Assembly (NCBI GenBank): GCA_027922465.2
Contig: BQMF02000019.1
Coordinates: 1,364,001 to 1,428,000, forward strand
Origin: Turritopsis dohrnii
Lineage: Eukaryota; Cnidaria; Hydrozoa; Anthoathecata; Oceaniidae
Reading direction: 5' to 3'
Length of the DNA stretch: 64,000 bases
The position numbers and the translations under genes are program-made. Within the stretch, counting starts at the first letter, position 1. Each line of letters starts with the position of its first letter. Below, in pieces: positions 60,763 to 64,000 of this stretch. The notes under the pieces are model-generated. The model searched no databases and was not told the origin of the DNA. It saw nothing but the letters and a program-made list of their open reading frames with translations.

Positions 60763-61307
60763 ATGGATAACATAGATATGGATGAGTTAATTAGCATGTT
60801 TCAAAGAGGTTTAACTTACCAGCAGATTAGGGACGAGTTACAAATGCGATTCCTAGGCACGAGAGGCTTCTCTGTGCCATCAATAAAGCTTTTTTGTCAG
60901 AAGAACGTCTTATCTTCTCGACTAAGTGACGATTATCTATCTTCTTTGGTTGAGGAGGCAGTTCACGAAATAAAATATATTATCACAGGGTGAACCTACT
61001 GTCAGTTCTACTTTTTGTTTTTCAGGTTGGTCATACTTATGGAAGGAAGATGTTGACTGGGTATATTAAGTACAAGACCAATTTCAATATGTCTGAAAGA
61101 ATGGTTGCAGCCGCGCTAAGAACAGCTTTTCGTAGAGCAGCTGCATCAAGAAGAAATGGTGAGAGAAGTGCGATGAATCCTATTCCTTATAGGGATGATT
61201 ATTTCGGCTACAAGCCTCACATGGATCACATTGAGAAGTTAAAGATGTATAGTGCCGCTCATGCTGCAGCTACAGACGGACACAGTCGTTTCATTGTGTC
61301 AAAATAA
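60763..61307 (+). pseudogene. integrase-like (rve) transposase, copy B, N-terminal part
   Basis: Exon 1 (60763-60969): MDNIDMDELISMFQRGLTYQ, QIRDELQMRFLGTRG and FSVPSIKLFCQKN, a helix-turn-helix reading head. Exon 2 (61026-61307): VGHTYGRKMLTGYIKYK, then NPIPYRDDYFGYKPHMDHIE and HAAATDGHSRFIVSK, the first strand of an rve-type DDE core with the first Asp in 'HMD'. A stop follows and the remaining two catalytic residues are missing. The splice donor of exon 1 was removed by a ~60-bp deletion relative to copy A. Similar HTH-rve proteins are widespread in cnidarian and fish genomes; I do not assign the superfamily. Confidence 0.7.
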
Positions 61308-61412
61308 CCTTATTATTAACTTTGAAGTTTACAGGTAGTTTCCATGACATTTAATATGTCCGGTGTATGTCAAAGTAGAATGAAATTTGAAATTAAATTC
61401 ATTCAAAATTCA

Positions 61413-62289
61413 TCTATATATTAATAGCCGATTCTCTGTCTGTCTGTCTGTTTGTTTGTTTGTTTGTTTGTTTGTTTGTTTGTAAGTCACGCAAAATGGT
61501 AGATTGAATTGTGAGCGAAATTATTTCTTTTTTTGTGTGCGACGTGAGTTCGAAGCATATACATTGCAAACCCAATCGAGCGTGACTTTTTTGGCTGATG
61601 AACTAATAGGAATAACGTTTCGTTTTTATTATTATTGTTAGTTTTATATTCCACGTTGACTTGGCTTTGAAAACAATACATCAACTAAATACAAAGAAAC
61701 TAACTGATAAAACATTTTGGACAAAAAGCAGCAGTGGCAGAACGTGGCAGCATGTTTGGTTTGCCAGTTTATCCTAACGTATCCTTGACTGTCTGAGACG
61801 GGTAAACTTTTTTTTCGAGCAATCAAAATGTTTAAAAACCGATTGGTAAAAAAAGAGTATCATGAAACGAAATATTTTTTTGCTTTTCTTTTAATAATTA
61901 AATTTCTTATTTTAATTGTTATGCGCTTCAGATCGAACGTTTTTTTTTTTATTCACTTTATTCATTTAGCACGTGCCTTTTTTTCTCTCCTCCGGCGTGA
62001 TCTTTTTAAGAAGAGAAACGATTTCCCCCTTACGTTTGATAGCACCCATGTTAGAGCGCGTAACTTTTTTAAAACAAAAGCTAATAAAAAGTTGAAGTTT
62101 TCTCTCTATACGTTTTGAGTGTATTGTTACACTGATAAAAGATTGGTTTTACCAGAGGTTGTGACTTCGAATCTGCTTCTGGTTGAACACAAGTTGTACG
62201 AGCCGTTTATAAGGAAATTTGACGTTTATTGATACAGTGATACAGAGCAGGTAGACATGGGCGGCGAGCGACGCCGCCTTGGCGGCTAG
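61413..62289 (+). mobile_element. non-autonomous Helitron, copy 1
   Basis: Starts TCTATATATTAATAGCCGAT after an A and ends with a GC-rich hairpin (GGCGGCGAGCGACGCCGCC) followed by TTGGCGGCTAG. The TC start, the hairpin and the CTAG end are the diagnostic Helitron termini. (TTTG)n lies at 61448-61485. No Rep/helicase. Confidence 0.85.
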
Positions 62290-63192
62290 TCTATATATTA
62301 ATAGCCGATTCTCCGTCTGTCTGTCTGTTTATTTGTTTGTTTGTTTGTTCGTTTGTTTGTAAGTCACGCAAAATGGTAGATTGAGTTGTGAGCGAAATTA
62401 TTTCTTTTTTTGTGTGCGACGTGAGTTCGAAGCAAATACATTGCAACCCCAATCGAACGTGACTTTTTTTGGCTGATGAACTAATAGGAATAACGTTTTT
62501 TTTTTATTATTATTGTTAGTTTTATATTCCAAGGACTACGTTGACTACGTTGGCTTTGAAAACAATACATCAACTAAATACAAAGAAACTAACTGATTAA
62601 ACAGTTTGGACAAAAAGTATACAGTGGCAGAACTTGGCAGCATGTTTGCCTGTGTATCCTAATGTATCCTTGCCTGACTGTCTGAGACGGGTAAACTTTT
62701 TTTTCGAGCAATCAAAATGTTAAAAAACCGATAGGTAAAAAAAGAGTATCATGAAACAAAATATTTTTTTGCTTTTCTTTTAATAATTTAATTTCTTTTT
62801 TTTAATTGTTATGCGCTTCAGATCGAACGTTTTTTTAATTCACTTTATTCATTTAGCACGTGCCTTTTTTTCTCTCCTCCCGTGTGATCTTTTTAAGAAG
62901 AGAAACCATCCCCCCCCCCCCCCCCCCCCCCCTTACGTTTGATAGCACCCATGTTAGAGCGCGTAACTTTTTTAAAACAAAAGCTAATAAACCGTTGAAG
63001 TTTTCTCTCTCTACGTTTTGAGTGTATTGTTACACTGATAAAAGATTGGTTTTACCAGAGGTTGTGACTTCGAATCTGCTTCTGGTTGAACACAAGTTAT
63101 ATGAGCCGTTTATAAGGAAATTTGACGTTTATTGATACAGTGATACAGAGCAGGTGGACATGGGCGGCGAGCGACGCCGCCTTGGCGGCTAG
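62290..63192 (+). mobile_element. non-autonomous Helitron, copy 2, head to tail with copy 1
   Basis: It begins TCTATATATTAATAGCCGAT directly after the CTAG of copy 1 and ends with the same hairpin and CTAG before a T. It matches copy 1 along its whole length, with small indels and a C-run of 23 (62910-62932) where copy 1 has a short C/T stretch. Confidence 0.85.
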
Positions 63193-63499
63193 TAAAACTA
63201 AATTTCGATAAACACTTTTCATTTTTCAAAATTTGACAATTGATAAAAATGTCAATTTTCATTTTTCAAAAATTGATATTTTGAATTATACTTTTGGTAC
63301 ACGGATTGGACGGGAAACGTATTTCTCAAAATATTAATGATGGCTCGGTCTCTGGCAAAGCAGTTAAATGTATGGGTATCTTATATGTTTCTTATATTGT
63401 TTGTTCTTTCAGTTCAAACATTTATTAACTAAGAAACAGTCTAATAAAACACAATACTTGCTCATGTTTGATTTTATTCTTGCACTTGGAGAAGAATCA

Positions 63500-63640
63500 A
63501 ATGCCTCCAATCAATTGCCCAATTTGTGAATATCAAACTGACGACATTGATTGTATTGCTGCTGCTGCTGCCCAACTGAACATCCATGCTTCAACGCATT
63601 CTGCTTCTGTTGCTAAACATAACTTTTCACACATATATCA
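63500..63640 (+). pseudogene. start of a gag-like protein with zinc-finger motif
   Basis: MPPINCPICEYQTDDIDCIA then AAAAQLNIHASTH: a C-x2-C...H-x3-H pattern at the extreme N-terminus, as in the gag at 26892. Homology ends after about 45 residues; the continuation is unlike gag. Either a different element's gag exon or a truncated copy. Confidence 0.6.
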
Positions 63641-63644
63641 GATT

Positions 63645-64000
63645 TCAGCAATTTTTACACCATTCGATAGGATTTTATTCAAGGATTTTAAAAACATACA
63701 TTTTGTTCTCCAAAACCTTTTAGTTTGGAAACAATTAAGGATTTTACCATGAAAAAATCCAATTATCTTCTTAATGGTTAATTTACACATCTTTCAATAA
63801 CACCTATCAAAGGTCATTATCAAAAACAATAACAAATCAAGTGGCTGTAAAACACAAGAGTCATTAAAATCAAAACTTTAAGCTGTCTCAACATATCCCC
63901 CGTTTCTCTGGACACAGCGATTTGCTCTTGCTGCCATTTCATAAAGAGCGGCGAATAAAATTCTGATAGACCCTGGATCTCTCTGGATCTCAGTGGAGAA
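63645..64000. other. window end, nothing recognised
   Basis: No ORF or repeat supported; the retroelement started at 63.5 kb may continue outside the window. Confidence 0.35.

Overview
The window is nuclear DNA from an animal, most likely a cnidarian and possibly a medusozoan or hydrozoan. It is AT-rich, its genes are split by GT-AG introns, and transposon debris fills most of the space between and inside them. The taxonomic guess rests on SUEL-type lectin domains, a candidate antimicrobial precursor that resembles Hydra arminins in layout, retroelement flavours common in cnidarians, and the absence of any bacterial gene organisation. It is an inference.

Five genes can be built from exons whose splice phases agree. 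(1) 10697-14930, minus: a secreted protein with a signal peptide, a ten-cysteine Frizzled-type CRD and three SUEL-like lectin domains, each domain on its own phase-1 exon. (2) 18957-24614, minus: a nuclear-type protein with a GATA-like zinc finger carrying an unusually long loop, a conserved-looking middle region and a long Gln/Ser/Thr-rich C-terminus; one short internal junction is unresolved. (3) 39874-43130, plus: the ESCRT-I subunit MVB12, eight exons, including a 23-nt microexon followed by a GC-AG intron. (4) 45513-46238, plus: a three-exon secreted precursor with an acidic pro-region and a cationic, probably amidated C-terminal peptide. This is the most interesting object in the window. 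(5) 50492-56263, minus: myotrophin, four exons, 119 aa.

The rest is mobile DNA. 1-1.9 kb holds a broken Ty3-type retroelement. 3.5-7.0 kb holds a Harbinger-type MITE, a LINE fragment and a 1.8-kb inverted-repeat element. 21.0 kb holds a tRNA-derived SINE. 25.4-26.6 kb holds MITEs. 26.7-30.4 kb holds a recently inserted, internally deleted LTR retrotransposon with identical LTRs. 31-38 kb holds duplicated spacer DNA and several TIR elements. 44-49.6 kb holds CAGGG-ended MITEs, a Harbinger derivative, a Tigger/pogo relic and a perfect-looking foldback. 57-63.2 kb holds a second Harbinger derivative, three decayed copies of an integrase-like gene, a second SINE and two Helitrons joined head to tail. 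A gag start of another LTR element lies at 63.5 kb.

The genes do not form a functional cluster. They are ordinary single genes (ESCRT, ankyrin protein, transcription-factor-like) next to two secreted, possibly immune-related genes (lectin/Frizzled protein and cationic peptide precursor).
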